DNA from: Paenibacillus paridis
GTDB taxonomy: Bacteria > Bacillota > Bacilli > Paenibacillales > Paenibacillaceae
Assembly: GCF_006345825.1 (NCBI RefSeq)
Contig: NZ_VCIX01000075.1
Location: 1-64,000, forward strand
Length of the DNA: 64,000 bases
Direction of reading: 5' to 3'
Below are positions 45,905 through 55,141 of the stretch, piece by piece. The notes under the pieces were generated by a model. It was given only the letters and a program-made list of their open reading frames with translations. It was not told the origin of the DNA and did no database searches. Position numbers and translations under genes: made by a program. Within the stretch, counting starts at the first letter, position 1. The number at the start of each line of letters is the position of its first letter.

Positions 45905-47254
45905 TTACGCTGACAACCAAATTTCCCGTTGCTGATCGTTATAGACAACACTTGTGATGATGATTCCGAACTTTTCTAGCGTCGCGCGCACAGGCACAGC
46001 CATTCGCTCCGACTGCTCGACCGTCATTTTACCCGTCTGGCTTGATAACTTCAGTACCTGATTGCCATCGTAATAAGCCTCTATGATTCCATGCTCCAAA
46101 TCGAGCTTCGTAATGCCGCCTACCCACTCCGATAACTTGAGCAAGGGAACCTCAATCGAGCCGTTTCTTAGACGGTATTCCTCCTTGCTAAGCTCCAAGC
46201 GTTGTTCCCCGCGATGCAAAATCAAGCTCGGCGCATTTGGCTCCGCTTGCCCTAACAAGCTGTTCCTGCCAAGCTTCTCCGAGAACGCGATAAGGCTTTG
46301 TTTCTCCGGCTTGGATACTTTGGCTCTGTCCCACTTCAATTGCTTCGCAACGTTAAATTGGATAGGCTTCACTTGATCTGTAAGTGGGACGAAGGTGTAG
46401 CCTTTGCTCTTGTAATATTTCAGAATCGCAGGCAAAGCCTTAACGGACTCCGCATGCCCCTTGCCGTCATGGAGCAGCACATTTAATGTGGCAGCAAGCT
46501 TTGATTTTTTTATCGTGGATAAAATCTCGGCCGCTGGCACGCCTACCCGCTTGGAATCGCCGCTGTCCACATTCCAATCATGCACCTGATAGCCAGCCTC
46601 TGCCATCGCATCAAAGTAGCCTTGGTCAAAATTGCTATAGGTACCGCCCGGCGCTCGAAACAACGTCGTCCTTATGCCCAGCGTTTTATAAATAGCCTCA
46701 TCCGTTTTCATAACTTGACCAGCAAACTCTGCAAAGCTGCCGTACAAACGGTCATATTTATGATTAAAGGTATGATTGCCTATGGCGTGCCCCTCCGCTA
46801 CAATTCGCTTAGCTATTTCCGGCTGCTTCAGCACCTGTTCACCCAAAACAAAAAACGTCGCAGCAATCCCTTCCCGCTTCAAAATATCCAGCACTTGCTT
46901 CGTGTTTTCGCTAGGCCCGTCATCGAAGGTCAAGTACAGCAGCTTCTCGTTCTGTTTCTGATTTTGTTTCTGCTCCTGCTCTTGCGGTGCAGCTGCAGCT
47001 TTATTATTTTCAGAGAGGCTCGCAGCTTCAGGAAACGCGTCCCCCTCCGATGGTTTACCTGGTTCATAGGATATCTGCTCGATAAGAACCGGCTTGGCTC
47101 CGGATTCGGCAATTGGACCCATGCCCGCGCTTGCCTGAACGACCTCACGTTCACTAGCGGCATCCCCGCTATATAAGGCAGGGCCTCCAAGCCCAAACAA
47201 ACCAAACCATACTACCAACGTGCATACTCCCGCCTTCATCATACGCCGCATCAT
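45905..47254 (-). CDS. secreted polysaccharide deacetylase with C-terminal CuAO-N-like domain
   Basis: Predicted peptidoglycan or chitooligosaccharide N-deacetylase (carbohydrate esterase 4). A signal peptide covers residues about 1-30. The NodB domain (about 100-290) has LTFDDGPSENTKQVLDIL, HTFNHKYDRLYG and FRAPGG, which are metal-binding and catalytic motifs. The C-terminus (about 325-449; LHRGEQRLELSKEEYRLRNGSIEVPLLKLSEW) resembles a copper-amine-oxidase N domain, probably wall binding. I start at the ATG at 47252-47254, 8 nt from AAGGG. The GTG 9 nt upstream overlaps that site. Confidence 0.9.
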   Translation of the reverse strand: MMRRMMKAGVCTLVVWFGLFGLGGPALYSGDAASEREVVQASAGMGPIAESGAKPVLIEQISYEPGKPSEGDAFPEAASLSENNKAAAAPQEQEQKQNQKQNEKLLYLTFDDGPSENTKQVLDILKREGIAATFFVLGEQVLKQPEIAKRIVAEGHAIGNHTFNHKYDRLYGSFAEFAGQVMKTDEAIYKTLGIRTTLFRAPGGTYSNFDQGYFDAMAEAGYQVHDWNVDSGDSKRVGVPAAEILSTIKKSKLAATLNVLLHDGKGHAESVKALPAILKYYKSKGYTFVPLTDQVKPIQFNVAKQLKWDRAKVSKPEKQSLIAFSEKLGRNSLLGQAEPNAPSLILHRGEQRLELSKEEYRLRNGSIEVPLLKLSEWVGGITKLDLEHGIIEAYYDGNQVLKLSSQTGKMTVEQSERMAVPVRATLEKFGIIITSVVYNDQQREIWLSA

Positions 47255-47378
47255 CTCTGCCACCCTTCTCTACCTTTGAATAAACCACTACATTCATTCT
47301 GATAGATTATATGAACAGCTAATCTAGTAAATGACAGGACAATGCTTTTTCCGATCGAAAGATTCCATCCGCCCTAAA

Positions 47379-47397
47379 AAAAAGCCAATCATGGCTT
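47379..47397 (-). terminator. terminator downstream of kptA
   Basis: On the minus strand AAAGCCATGATTGGCTTT forms a small stem followed by a run of T residues. It lies 20 bp after the kptA stop. Confidence 0.75.
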
Positions 47398-47416
47398 TGC
47401 TCAACCATCATTAGCT

Positions 47417-47962
47417 CTAAACTCCGTCAACCCTTATATATTCAGCCGGAATATGATCCGCCAGCCAAACTACTTCATCCCCCTGGTAAAAGGCAATGCC
47501 CGCCTGCCATGCGCGCTCCGCATCGATCCGCAGCAGAAGCGGCTGCCGATCCTTTCGTCTGCCGACATTCATCGCTGTTGCGGTTTCGATCGACAGATGG
47601 ACATTTTGCCGCGCCATCGGCCGCAGCCCGTTGGTCATAATTTGTCCCTGAAGCTCGCGTGATGTTCCGTGATAAAGAACCTCCGGGGGCTTTTTTCGTT
47701 CCCGTACGATAATCTCCGGCACGGAATGGCCATAGATCGCTCTTATTTTTCCTGCTGCCAGCTCATGCCGTTTTTTCGGGATGGCATCGATCATAGCCAC
47801 CAAATCGCTTTCCTGCAGCTGTTCCCAAGGCTTGCGCTCTTGCATCGCCTCTATTAAATGGTCAATTCGAACCCAGCCCTCTTCATCCAATTCCAGTCCC
47901 AAACTCCAAGGCGCATGCCTGAGGATGTAAGACAACTCCTTGCTTAGCTTCTGATAATCCAT
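47417..47962 (-). CDS. kptA: RNA 2'-phosphotransferase (Tpt1/KptA family)
   Basis: Transfers an internal RNA 2'-phosphate to NAD+, giving ADP-ribose 1'',2''-cyclic phosphate. The bacterial substrate is unknown. The 181-residue protein has the N-terminal winged-helix LSKELSYILRHAPWSLGLELDEEGWVRIDHLI, the catalytic Arg/His set in IRAIYGHS and LYHGTSRE, and GLRPMARQNVHLS. I start at the ATG at 47960-47962 behind AGAGGAG. It lies 13 bp downstream of a secreted CuAO-domain gene and may be co-transcribed with it. Confidence 0.95.
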   Translation of the reverse strand: MDYQKLSKELSYILRHAPWSLGLELDEEGWVRIDHLIEAMQERKPWEQLQESDLVAMIDAIPKKRHELAAGKIRAIYGHSVPEIIVRERKKPPEVLYHGTSRELQGQIMTNGLRPMARQNVHLSIETATAMNVGRRKDRQPLLLRIDAERAWQAGIAFYQGDEVVWLADHIPAEYIRVDGV

Positions 47963-47975
47963 TCTAAACTCCTCT

Positions 47976-49109
47976 TTACTGAACAATATTTATACTATAG
48001 CTTGTTTGATCATTAGTGGTTGAATCCTCATTTTTGAAATAGAGGGTATTGCCTTCCCGCTGCACAAACTTCAGAAAGTCACCGGGAAACGATGCCTGAT
48101 TCTTTTCCACCAATTCCTGCTGCTTCTTGTCAAAAAAAGTTTTGTATAAAAAAGTGCTATTTCCGGATTCTCTGTCTACCAACATTAATATCCCTTTTTG
48201 GCTGGCGCGCAGCAATAGGACGTCCTTAGCAAAATATTCGACGTAATAATGATCTTTCTCCCCGCCAAGCTCCTCCAAATTAATCGTCTCCAGCGCTTTG
48301 CCTGTCCCATCCTCCAGCACTCTCAGCGTCTTGCCTTCGTTTAACAGCAATTGGCCGTTCCCTTGTGTAGCATTGGTATCCATTCGATTCCAATAGAGCA
48401 CGCTGGCCTGCTGCAAAACCGCACCATCTTTTATAACGAGTGTGAATTGTTGACTAAAAAGCACCCCCGAACCAAAATGATCCGATAGGCTGAGCAATAG
48501 CAGCCCACCCTCCGTTTTCTCAAAGCGGAATGATAGTTGCTCTTTAATGGGAGCTCCTAACTTGGCAAGCTCATGCTGCGTTCCCTTGCTGTCCGTCACA
48601 TAAAGTGTGCCGGTTTTGCCCACAACGGTGTATTTCAGATTGTCATAGACCTTTACATATTGCTTAAACGATTGCAAATGATCGGCCTTGATTGTGTTTG
48701 TTTTGGAGTCCTTCGTAACGTTTTTTCCGTTAAGCGCTTGAACTACGAAACGAGCAGGCAAATAGAGCTCTTTTTGATTAACAAACGGAGCTCCAGCCAG
48801 CTTAACGCTTTTGCCATCCAGCATAGCGGTAAGACTGCCGATTCGAACCGCAAACGACTTTTGCCAGCCGCTGAACTGCGCACGCTTCCCGGTGGCATCC
48901 CAGCTTAAATCAAGTCCCGCTGTCTTCGTCACAAGCTCCATAGGAACAAAGGTAACGCCATTTTTGATCAGAGCAGGCCCCCCAATCAACCGTTCATCAT
49001 TCTCGTTCCATACAAATTCATAGGCAGGCGGCGCTGCTGCACTTACAGAATGAGGCAGGATCAGTGCGAATGCCATAAGAAATACGGTAAACATCCATTT
49101 TCTATTCAA
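47976..49109 (-). CDS. secreted copper-amine-oxidase-N-domain protein
   Basis: A signal peptide (residues 1-25, ending SVSAAA) is followed by a CuAO N-like domain (about 30-145; LIKNGVTFVPMELVTKTAGLDLSWD and KELYLPARFVVQALNG). About 230 beta-rich residues follow that look like repeated blades (YVTDSKGTQHELAKLG, YWNRMDTNATQGNGQLLLNEG) but which I cannot assign. It is probably a wall-associated sensor or structural protein. It precedes kptA on the same strand. Confidence 0.83.
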   Translation of the reverse strand: MNRKWMFTVFLMAFALILPHSVSAAAPPAYEFVWNENDERLIGGPALIKNGVTFVPMELVTKTAGLDLSWDATGKRAQFSGWQKSFAVRIGSLTAMLDGKSVKLAGAPFVNQKELYLPARFVVQALNGKNVTKDSKTNTIKADHLQSFKQYVKVYDNLKYTVVGKTGTLYVTDSKGTQHELAKLGAPIKEQLSFRFEKTEGGLLLLSLSDHFGSGVLFSQQFTLVIKDGAVLQQASVLYWNRMDTNATQGNGQLLLNEGKTLRVLEDGTGKALETINLEELGGEKDHYYVEYFAKDVLLLRASQKGILMLVDRESGNSTFLYKTFFDKKQQELVEKNQASFPGDFLKFVQREGNTLYFKNEDSTTNDQTSYSINIVQ

Positions 49110-49203
49110 TTCAAATCAATCCCTTCATCTTACAAATAAATGGAAGTATTCAGCTATACTAACGTCCATTTTTTGTAAAAGTTGCAGGGGGAAGCTGTAC
49201 AAA

Positions 49204-49650
49204 TTATCTTCTGTTCTTTTTTCTTAACGTATTTTGAAAAAATAAAAACACCATGAGCAATAAAAAACCTCCGAAAACATAGGTCAGCACTTGTTTCCAA
49301 CTGAGTCCCTTGCCCGCATATTCTCCATCGTACAACGCTTTTACCCATTTGCCTTCGCCGTTTCCGACGGCTATGGCCTCGCCAACCGCCAAATCATTGA
49401 TTTTGTAATAGGATGTACCTTTAGGAAACCGGTTTGAGAAGTTACCTGAGTAGGTGCCTTCTGTATCGGAATATTTTGTAACCTTGCCAATAACAGAGCC
49501 TACTTGGCTAGCTTCAAGCTCAATATCGGAAATCGCATAGCTTCCTCCGTCAAAAACAACAAATGACTTTGCCCAGTCCGCATAGGCCGGTGTCAAGAAA
49601 AGCGTAAATCCGATGAGCAGAACGAACATGCCGCCGATGATTTTGTTCAA
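49204..49650 (-). CDS. small signal-peptide protein with C-terminal membrane anchor
   Basis: Unrecognised 148-residue protein. A signal peptide covers residues 1-24 (FVLLIGFTLFLTPAYA). A short extracytoplasmic domain (about 25-115) contains GSYAISDIELEASQVGSVIGKVTKYSD and GTSYYKINDLAVGEAIAVGNGEGKWVKAL. A membrane segment (about 122-140) ends in KKKNRR. The start is TTG at 49648-49650 behind a G-rich site (GGGGGTGGGG). It stands between the CuAO gene and the RND exporter and could belong to either transcript. Confidence 0.75.
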   Translation of the reverse strand: MNKIIGGMFVLLIGFTLFLTPAYADWAKSFVVFDGGSYAISDIELEASQVGSVIGKVTKYSDTEGTYSGNFSNRFPKGTSYYKINDLAVGEAIAVGNGEGKWVKALYDGEYAGKGLSWKQVLTYVFGGFLLLMVFLFFQNTLRKKNRR

Positions 49651-49747
49651 ATCCCCACCCCCTTACAGAATGGACTTCTGCGAATGCCATAATGTTGCAC
49701 GGAAGATCGGATTTACGCCATAAATATTCCCAAATGAAAAGCGATTC

Positions 49748-52700
49748 CTAAGCAGCCGCATCCATTGTGCCGCTGCTCATCCGCTGCTTACGCGAGCGTT
49801 TGTAATAAAGCAGCTCATACATGACAGGCACGACGACCAGAGTGAGCAATGTCGAGCTGGCTAGACCGCCAATCACGACAATCGCAAGCCCGCTGGAAAT
49901 AATGCTTCCGCCCCCTAAGCCGATCGCAAGCGGCATTAGTGCGCAAATGGTCGCTATTGCGGTCATTAAGATCGGACGCAATCGCGTGCCCCCCGCTTCA
50001 ATGAGTGCATCGCGGATGCTCATGCCATGCTCGGTTTGCTGCTGGACTCGTTCAATCAGAACGATAGCATTCGTAACGACAATCCCGATCAGCATCAGGA
50101 AGCCAATCATGCTGGATACCGAGATCGGCTCGCCGGCAATCATCGTTCCCACCAAGCCGCCGATAAGGGCAAACGGCAGGGAGAACAATACGGCGAGCGG
50201 CGCTCTGCCTTCTCTAAATGCAATGACCATCACGATATAGACCATGCCAACGGCGACAAGCATCGCCATAAGCATATCCTGCATCATCGTCTGTACATCC
50301 TCATTGCTGCCTCCAAGGGAATAGTCGACGCCTGTCGGCAGCGTGAGCTGCTCTAGTGCCTTCTCCAGCGACTGATTCACTTTGTTCACATTCTTATCCG
50401 TAATCTGTGCCGACACCGTAGCAAATTCCGCTCCGTTCTTGTATTGCAGCGTGTTCGGAAGCTGTACCTCTTGAACATCGGCAATATCCTTGACCGCAAG
50501 CGTGTCACCGAGCGGCGATTGCAGCTTGAGATTGCCGATATCGGTCGTCGAAGCCATGGATTCACCGCTTAATGCGAGGTAAAGATCGCTTGTGCTTGAT
50601 CCGTCACCAATCCGTCCCGCTATCGCTTCGGATAAGAATGGGCGGAGCATGAACGATGCCTGGGCGGCTGAAAGCCCATATTTATTCGCATCCTCCTGCC
50701 TGATCTCAATGGCGATCCCTTTCGTCCCATCCTGCAGGTTGTTGCTAACCTTGTCAATTCCGTTCAGTTGACGGACAGCCTCCGTGATTTGCTCCGTTGC
50801 CTCTCGAACGCTTGCCGTCGTCGAACCGGTTACCGTTACGGCGATCATTCCTCCGCCGCTCATATCATCCTTCATCAGGCTGAATTCGCTGCCTTCAGAC
50901 ACGCTCGCCTGAGTACCCATATCGTCGATAAACGCATCCATATCGGCTTCGGAATCAAACCCGATGAACCAATCTACCTTATTGTCCGCACCCTCGCCGC
51001 CGCCAAAGCTGCCGCCAATGGTTACATTCGTATTCTCTACATCCTTATGCTCCCGAATCATTCCATCCAATCGGCCAGCCTCTGCCTCCAGAGCCGCTAG
51101 ACTTGTTCCCTTTGGCATTTCAAGCGTTGCGAACATGTATTTATATTCCGTCTCGGGCAGTAGGATCACGCCAACCTTACCGGCAAAGATCGGCACAAGG
51201 CTGCCGATGAACAACATAAACGAGATGACCAGCACAATGGTTTTGTGGCCTAGCGACCATTGCAGCACACGCTTGTAGCCGCGACTCATCGCCGATTCTT
51301 TCGGTTCCGCCAGCTTGGCGTTTCTCATGAGTGCCCATGCCATAAGCGGCACAACCGTCAGCGCCACTAGGAGCGACGACAGCAGCGCGAATCCAACGGT
51401 CCATGCGAAGGGACGGAAGTAGCCCCCGATCATGCCTTGCAGCAGCCCAAGCGGCGCAAATACCGCCACGGTCGTAATCGTAGAGGAGGTGATTGCCCGG
51501 CCAACTTCTTCGGTTGCCGATAGGATTAAATCCTTCGTAATCTTCTCGCCCCGCATGCGGCGCACAATGTTCTCAATGACGACGATACTGTCGTCCACCA
51601 CCCGCCCGGTTGCCACGGCTAAGCCGCCAAGCGTCATAATATTGAGTGTCACGTCCGTAAAATATTTCAAACAAATCATCGCGATCAGCATCGATAGCGG
51701 GATCGATACGATCGCAATCAGCGTAGCCCGGAAGTTACGCAGGAAGAACAAAATCAGGATCGACGCGAACAGCGCTCCAAGCGCTCCCTCCCGAGCCAAT
51801 GTATTTACCGACTCCTTTACATCCGTTGCACGGTTATACATAATAAGCGATTTCACTTGACCGTCCTTCTCGGCGTTTTCATATACTTTAAGAACCTTGT
51901 CAGCCACTTCCACCGTATTGGCATCGCCGGATTTTACAATGTTCAGCGACACGCTTGGGCTCCCATTTGTCCGGTTGATCACGCTAAGCTCCTTGCCCTG
52001 CGTAATGTCTGCGATATCGGTCAACTTGACGTCGCCAGTCGGCGAAAGACGCCATGCCTTCAACTGCTCGATCGAGCGCAGATCTCCTTGGACGAATACA
52101 GGCAGCTTCGTCTTGCCAATCGTAGCCTCTCCGAGAGGCACACTGAGATTGTTTGCTTGCAAGCCAGCCATAATTTGATCGTATGTAATGCCTTTATCAG
52201 CCATTTTCTTAGCATCCAAGCTTATATACACGCCGTCATCCTTCAGTCCGACAAGTTGAACATCGCTTACGCCTTCGATGGCTTGCAAATCGGTAAGCAG
52301 CGAGTTTTTGACGAATGCAGTGAGCTGCTCTTCCGTCACGCCTTCCTTGGCAGCCACGCTTGTATACATAATGGGTTGATTGGTTGTCGAGAAATACTGC
52401 ACCTTCGGCTTAGCGACTCCCTCTGGCAAGTCAGCCTCCCCAATCGCCTGAATAACTTCGGCCTGCTTCTCCTTCATATCATCGTTGTAGCCAAATTCCA
52501 GCTGAAGCATCGATATGCTGTTCGCTGATTGGGACGTTACACTCTTAACGCCTTCCATGTTGCGCAGCACCTTCTCTAGCGGAAGTGTGACCTGATTCAT
52601 CACTTCATTAGGCGCAGCTCCTGGGTAAACCGCAGACACCATGATGCCCGGAAAAGTAACCTCTGGCTGCTGCTCCTGCTTGAAACCTAGGGTAGCGTAC

Positions 52701-52780
52701 ACTCCCCCAGCAGCGATTAAAATCACCAACAGAATAATCGCGACCGGATTCCTTAATGAAAAGCTCGTAAAAAATTTCAT
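49748..52780 (-). CDS. RND-family efflux transporter (AcrB/SwrC type)
   Basis: Proton-driven exporter. The 1010-residue protein has 12 membrane segments in two repeats with large loops. Diagnostic segments are NPVAIILLVILIAAGGVYATLGFKQEQQPEV, the TM4 region GLAVATGRVVDDSIVVIENI carrying the proton-relay Asp residues, and GIVVTNAIVLIERVQQQ in the second half. The opening TFPGIMVSAVYPGAAPNEV is typical of the HAE1/SwrC group found in Gram-positives. No periplasmic adaptor gene is adjacent, and SwrC-type pumps in Firmicutes work without an outer membrane channel. Confidence 0.93.
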   Translation of the reverse strand: MKFFTSFSLRNPVAIILLVILIAAGGVYATLGFKQEQQPEVTFPGIMVSAVYPGAAPNEVMNQVTLPLEKVLRNMEGVKSVTSQSANSISMLQLEFGYNDDMKEKQAEVIQAIGEADLPEGVAKPKVQYFSTTNQPIMYTSVAAKEGVTEEQLTAFVKNSLLTDLQAIEGVSDVQLVGLKDDGVYISLDAKKMADKGITYDQIMAGLQANNLSVPLGEATIGKTKLPVFVQGDLRSIEQLKAWRLSPTGDVKLTDIADITQGKELSVINRTNGSPSVSLNIVKSGDANTVEVADKVLKVYENAEKDGQVKSLIMYNRATDVKESVNTLAREGALGALFASILILFFLRNFRATLIAIVSIPLSMLIAMICLKYFTDVTLNIMTLGGLAVATGRVVDDSIVVIENIVRRMRGEKITKDLILSATEEVGRAITSSTITTVAVFAPLGLLQGMIGGYFRPFAWTVGFALLSSLLVALTVVPLMAWALMRNAKLAEPKESAMSRGYKRVLQWSLGHKTIVLVISFMLFIGSLVPIFAGKVGVILLPETEYKYMFATLEMPKGTSLAALEAEAGRLDGMIREHKDVENTNVTIGGSFGGGEGADNKVDWFIGFDSEADMDAFIDDMGTQASVSEGSEFSLMKDDMSGGGMIAVTVTGSTTASVREATEQITEAVRQLNGIDKVSNNLQDGTKGIAIEIRQEDANKYGLSAAQASFMLRPFLSEAIAGRIGDGSSTSDLYLALSGESMASTTDIGNLKLQSPLGDTLAVKDIADVQEVQLPNTLQYKNGAEFATVSAQITDKNVNKVNQSLEKALEQLTLPTGVDYSLGGSNEDVQTMMQDMLMAMLVAVGMVYIVMVIAFREGRAPLAVLFSLPFALIGGLVGTMIAGEPISVSSMIGFLMLIGIVVTNAIVLIERVQQQTEHGMSIRDALIEAGGTRLRPILMTAIATICALMPLAIGLGGGSIISSGLAIVVIGGLASSTLLTLVVVPVMYELLYYKRSRKQRMSSGTMDAAA

Positions 52781-52956
52781 GTTTCCCTCTCCATTTCCGC
52801 TTTCAAATGACTGACTTGTTTATTTTTTCCAAGTTAAACCTACGAGTTTTATTGTAAGGGTTGCAGATGAGCCGCATAATGGTCTGGAGAATGTATCCTC
52901 GCCTAGACCTTTGTCGCACATACAGCGCGACTTTAGACAGGCGAACGACAAAAAAA

Positions 52957-52976
52957 CCGCCAACAGCTGTCAGCGG
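52957..52976 (-). terminator. terminator of the peroxiredoxin gene
   Basis: On the minus strand CCGCTGACAGCTGTTGGCGG is followed by seven T residues. It lies 44 bp after the stop. Confidence 0.75.
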
Positions 52977-53020
52977 AATTTGGGTTGGTATACGATTGAT
53001 TTGACCTCTATTTCTTAAGA

Positions 53021-53488
53021 TTAAAGCTGCTGAACGGCCTCCAGTACCTGCTGCGTATGACCCTTCACGCGTACCTTTCGCCATTCCTGCACCAGCTTGC
53101 CAGCTGTGTCTATTAGGAAGGTCGAGCGGACAAGCCCCATATATTCTCTTCCATACAGCTTTTTCAGCTGCCAAACCCCGTACAGCTCGCACACGGCGTG
53201 TTCTGTATCGGCTAACAGCAGAAAGGGCAGCTCTTTTTTGGCTATAAAATTTTGATGCGATTTGACCGTGTCGAGGCTTATGCCCAAAATAACCGTATTC
53301 AGGCTCAGCATCTCCTGGTTCGCGTCTCGAAAGTCACAGGACTCTTGAATGCAGGCTGTCGTCATATCTTTGGGATAAAAGTAAAGAACGACGTTTTTGC
53401 CGCGGTAATCGCTAAGCGTAACTTGTTCACCATTTGAGGCCGGCAGCGTAAAATCCGGTACAGGCTCTCCGATAGGCAGCTGTGTCAT
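53021..53488 (-). CDS. bcp: thiol peroxidase of the Bcp/PrxQ family
   Basis: Reduces hydrogen peroxide and organic peroxides using thioredoxin-type donors. The 155-residue protein has the Bcp layout GEPVPDFTLPASNGEQVTLSDYRGKNVVLYFYPKD followed by the peroxidatic Cys in TTACIQESCDFRD and a second Cys five residues on. The first Cys is preceded by TTA instead of the usual TPG/TTG, a mild variation. GGAGGA lies about 9 nt before the ATG. It is monocistronic between a permease gene and its own terminator. Confidence 0.93.
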   Translation of the reverse strand: MTQLPIGEPVPDFTLPASNGEQVTLSDYRGKNVVLYFYPKDMTTACIQESCDFRDANQEMLSLNTVILGISLDTVKSHQNFIAKKELPFLLLADTEHAVCELYGVWQLKKLYGREYMGLVRSTFLIDTAGKLVQEWRKVRVKGHTQQVLEAVQQL

Positions 53489-53549
53489 TTCTAAATCCTC
53501 CAGAAACTAATCATTTTTGCGTCTAAGCATAGCTATCCCTGCATGTCGG

Positions 53550-54341
53550 TTATGAGCCTGCCCCGCGGTAACGTTTTACGCCATGGTTCCATAGCCATAG
53601 CCCTAACGAGAAGACGATAATGCCCATGACAGGCGTAAAGAGCGCAAGCTGCGAGAGATCATCCGTTTTTTTCTCAAGAAAGTAGGATGCCGGTATAACC
53701 CCAACGAAGGCGAATGGCAGCAGCCAGGTCAGCACAAAGCGGATCATTTTGTTATAAATGTTCACCGGGTAACGACCATAGTTCTGAATATTGTACATGA
53801 GCGGAACGATGCCGGTCGGTGCATCCGAATAAAACGATATCGCGCTAAGCGCCGTATAAAGGCCTGCATAAATGAGCACGGCGCCCAGGATGAGCAGCAG
53901 CAAAATAAGCAGGTCCCATACTTCGAAGGGCAGGCCAAGCTGCGTCCAGCAGAGGACCATGATGATGGCGCCAACGAAGGAGCCGATCAAGGATGGCGGA
54001 TCTACGTTTTCGAGCAGCACCTGGTACAAACTGTGCGCCGGACGCGTCAGCACCCGGTCCATCTCGCCTTTGACAATATAACGCTCGCTGAAATTCCAGA
54101 TGCTGAAGAAAGTGCTGAACACGCCATACGGAATCATGAAGAAGCCATACACGAACACAACCTCAGCTTCCGACCAGCCGCCAAGCGACGGCGTGTGCTG
54201 GAATACGATTAAAATAAAGATAAGGTTCATCCCTTGGAACAATAAATCCGAGAGCACCTCAATCCAGAAATCCGCCCGATAGGTCAGCCTTGTTTTCGCA
54301 TAGTTTTTAATATATTCCCAAAATAATGATGCGTATCTCAT
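53550..54341 (-). CDS. ABC-2 type exporter permease
   Basis: One of two membrane subunits of an ABC-2 exporter (COG3694-like). The 263-residue protein has six hydrophobic segments and begins MRYASLFWEYIKNYAKTRLTYRADFW. I chose the ATG at 54339-54341 behind GGGGG. A longer frame overlaps the neighbouring permease. It starts 5 bp after the stop of the second permease, so the set is co-translated. Substrate is unknown; the family includes antibiotic, lipid and polysaccharide exporters. Confidence 0.88.
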   Translation of the reverse strand: MRYASLFWEYIKNYAKTRLTYRADFWIEVLSDLLFQGMNLIFILIVFQHTPSLGGWSEAEVVFVYGFFMIPYGVFSTFFSIWNFSERYIVKGEMDRVLTRPAHSLYQVLLENVDPPSLIGSFVGAIIMVLCWTQLGLPFEVWDLLILLLLILGAVLIYAGLYTALSAISFYSDAPTGIVPLMYNIQNYGRYPVNIYNKMIRFVLTWLLPFAFVGVIPASYFLEKKTDDLSQLALFTPVMGIIVFSLGLWLWNHGVKRYRGAGS

Positions 54342-54346
54342 CTGGA

Positions 54347-55141
54347 TCAGCCCCCTTGCACGAACAGCCGCTTGCGCGCGGAACGCCACGTCAGCCAGAT
54401 CGGAATTAATAGTCCCACAAACCAAAGCAGTTGTATACCGAACACATGCAATACTTCGCTGCTAGGCGTACGGCCTGTAAACACGGAGCTTGGCAAGTAA
54501 GTAATCGCTTGGAAAGGCAGCCACTGCATGATCGCGGACAGCCAGCCCGGGAAAAAAGCGATCGGCACGACCACGCCCGAGAACAAATCAACCATAACCC
54601 GCTTCATCCGCATCATGCCTTCGTTGTTCTCTACGAAAAAGGCGAACAAGCCAGTCAAAATGTTGATTTGCGAATTAATAAGAAAGCTGAAGAATAGCAT
54701 GACCAGATAAATAAGCCACGTTGCCGGATCTGTTGGCAGCGTCACCGGGAAGATCAGGCAGACAATAATCATGCCGGGAACCATGAACAGCAGCATCCGG
54801 AACAAGCCCTCGCCGAAGCCTTGCATCATTTTCACAAACAGATAGGAGTACGGCCTTATGAGCTGGACCGATACGCTGCCATCACGAATCTCATTGGCAA
54901 TTTCGCGGTCGAGGTTGTTGAAATAAAACGCCCGAGCCATCCAGGATACGGCTACGTAAGTCGTCATCTGAGTGACGGTGAAGCCGGCCAGCGTCTCCTT
55001 GTCGCCATAAATCGCTTGCCATAGAAAGTAATAGGCGCCGATATTAATGGCATAAATAATGATGCCGCTATAATAATTAACGCGGTAAGCCAGCATCATA
55101 ATGAACCGTATCCGAATAAAATCAATATAAGCACTCATCAT
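54347..55141 (-). CDS. ABC-2 type exporter permease
   Basis: Second membrane subunit of the same exporter (COG4587-like). The 264-residue protein has six hydrophobic segments and the EIANEIRDGSVSVQLIRPYSYLFVKMMQ cytoplasmic element near residue 80 that is typical of the family. Its start overlaps the stop at the end of the ATPase remnant by 4 bp (ATGA). The permease start context is intact although the ATPase gene is interrupted upstream. Confidence 0.88.
   Translation of the reverse strand: MMSAYIDFIRIRFIMMLAYRVNYYSGIIIYAINIGAYYFLWQAIYGDKETLAGFTVTQMTTYVAVSWMARAFYFNNLDREIANEIRDGSVSVQLIRPYSYLFVKMMQGFGEGLFRMLLFMVPGMIIVCLIFPVTLPTDPATWLIYLVMLFFSFLINSQINILTGLFAFFVENNEGMMRMKRVMVDLFSGVVVPIAFFPGWLSAIMQWLPFQAITYLPSSVFTGRTPSSEVLHVFGIQLLWFVGLLIPIWLTWRSARKRLFVQGG

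Noticed and set aside
52803..53192. 129-codon minus-strand frame overlapping the bcp gene
   Set aside because: It overlaps the bcp coding region out of frame and also runs through the bcp terminator.
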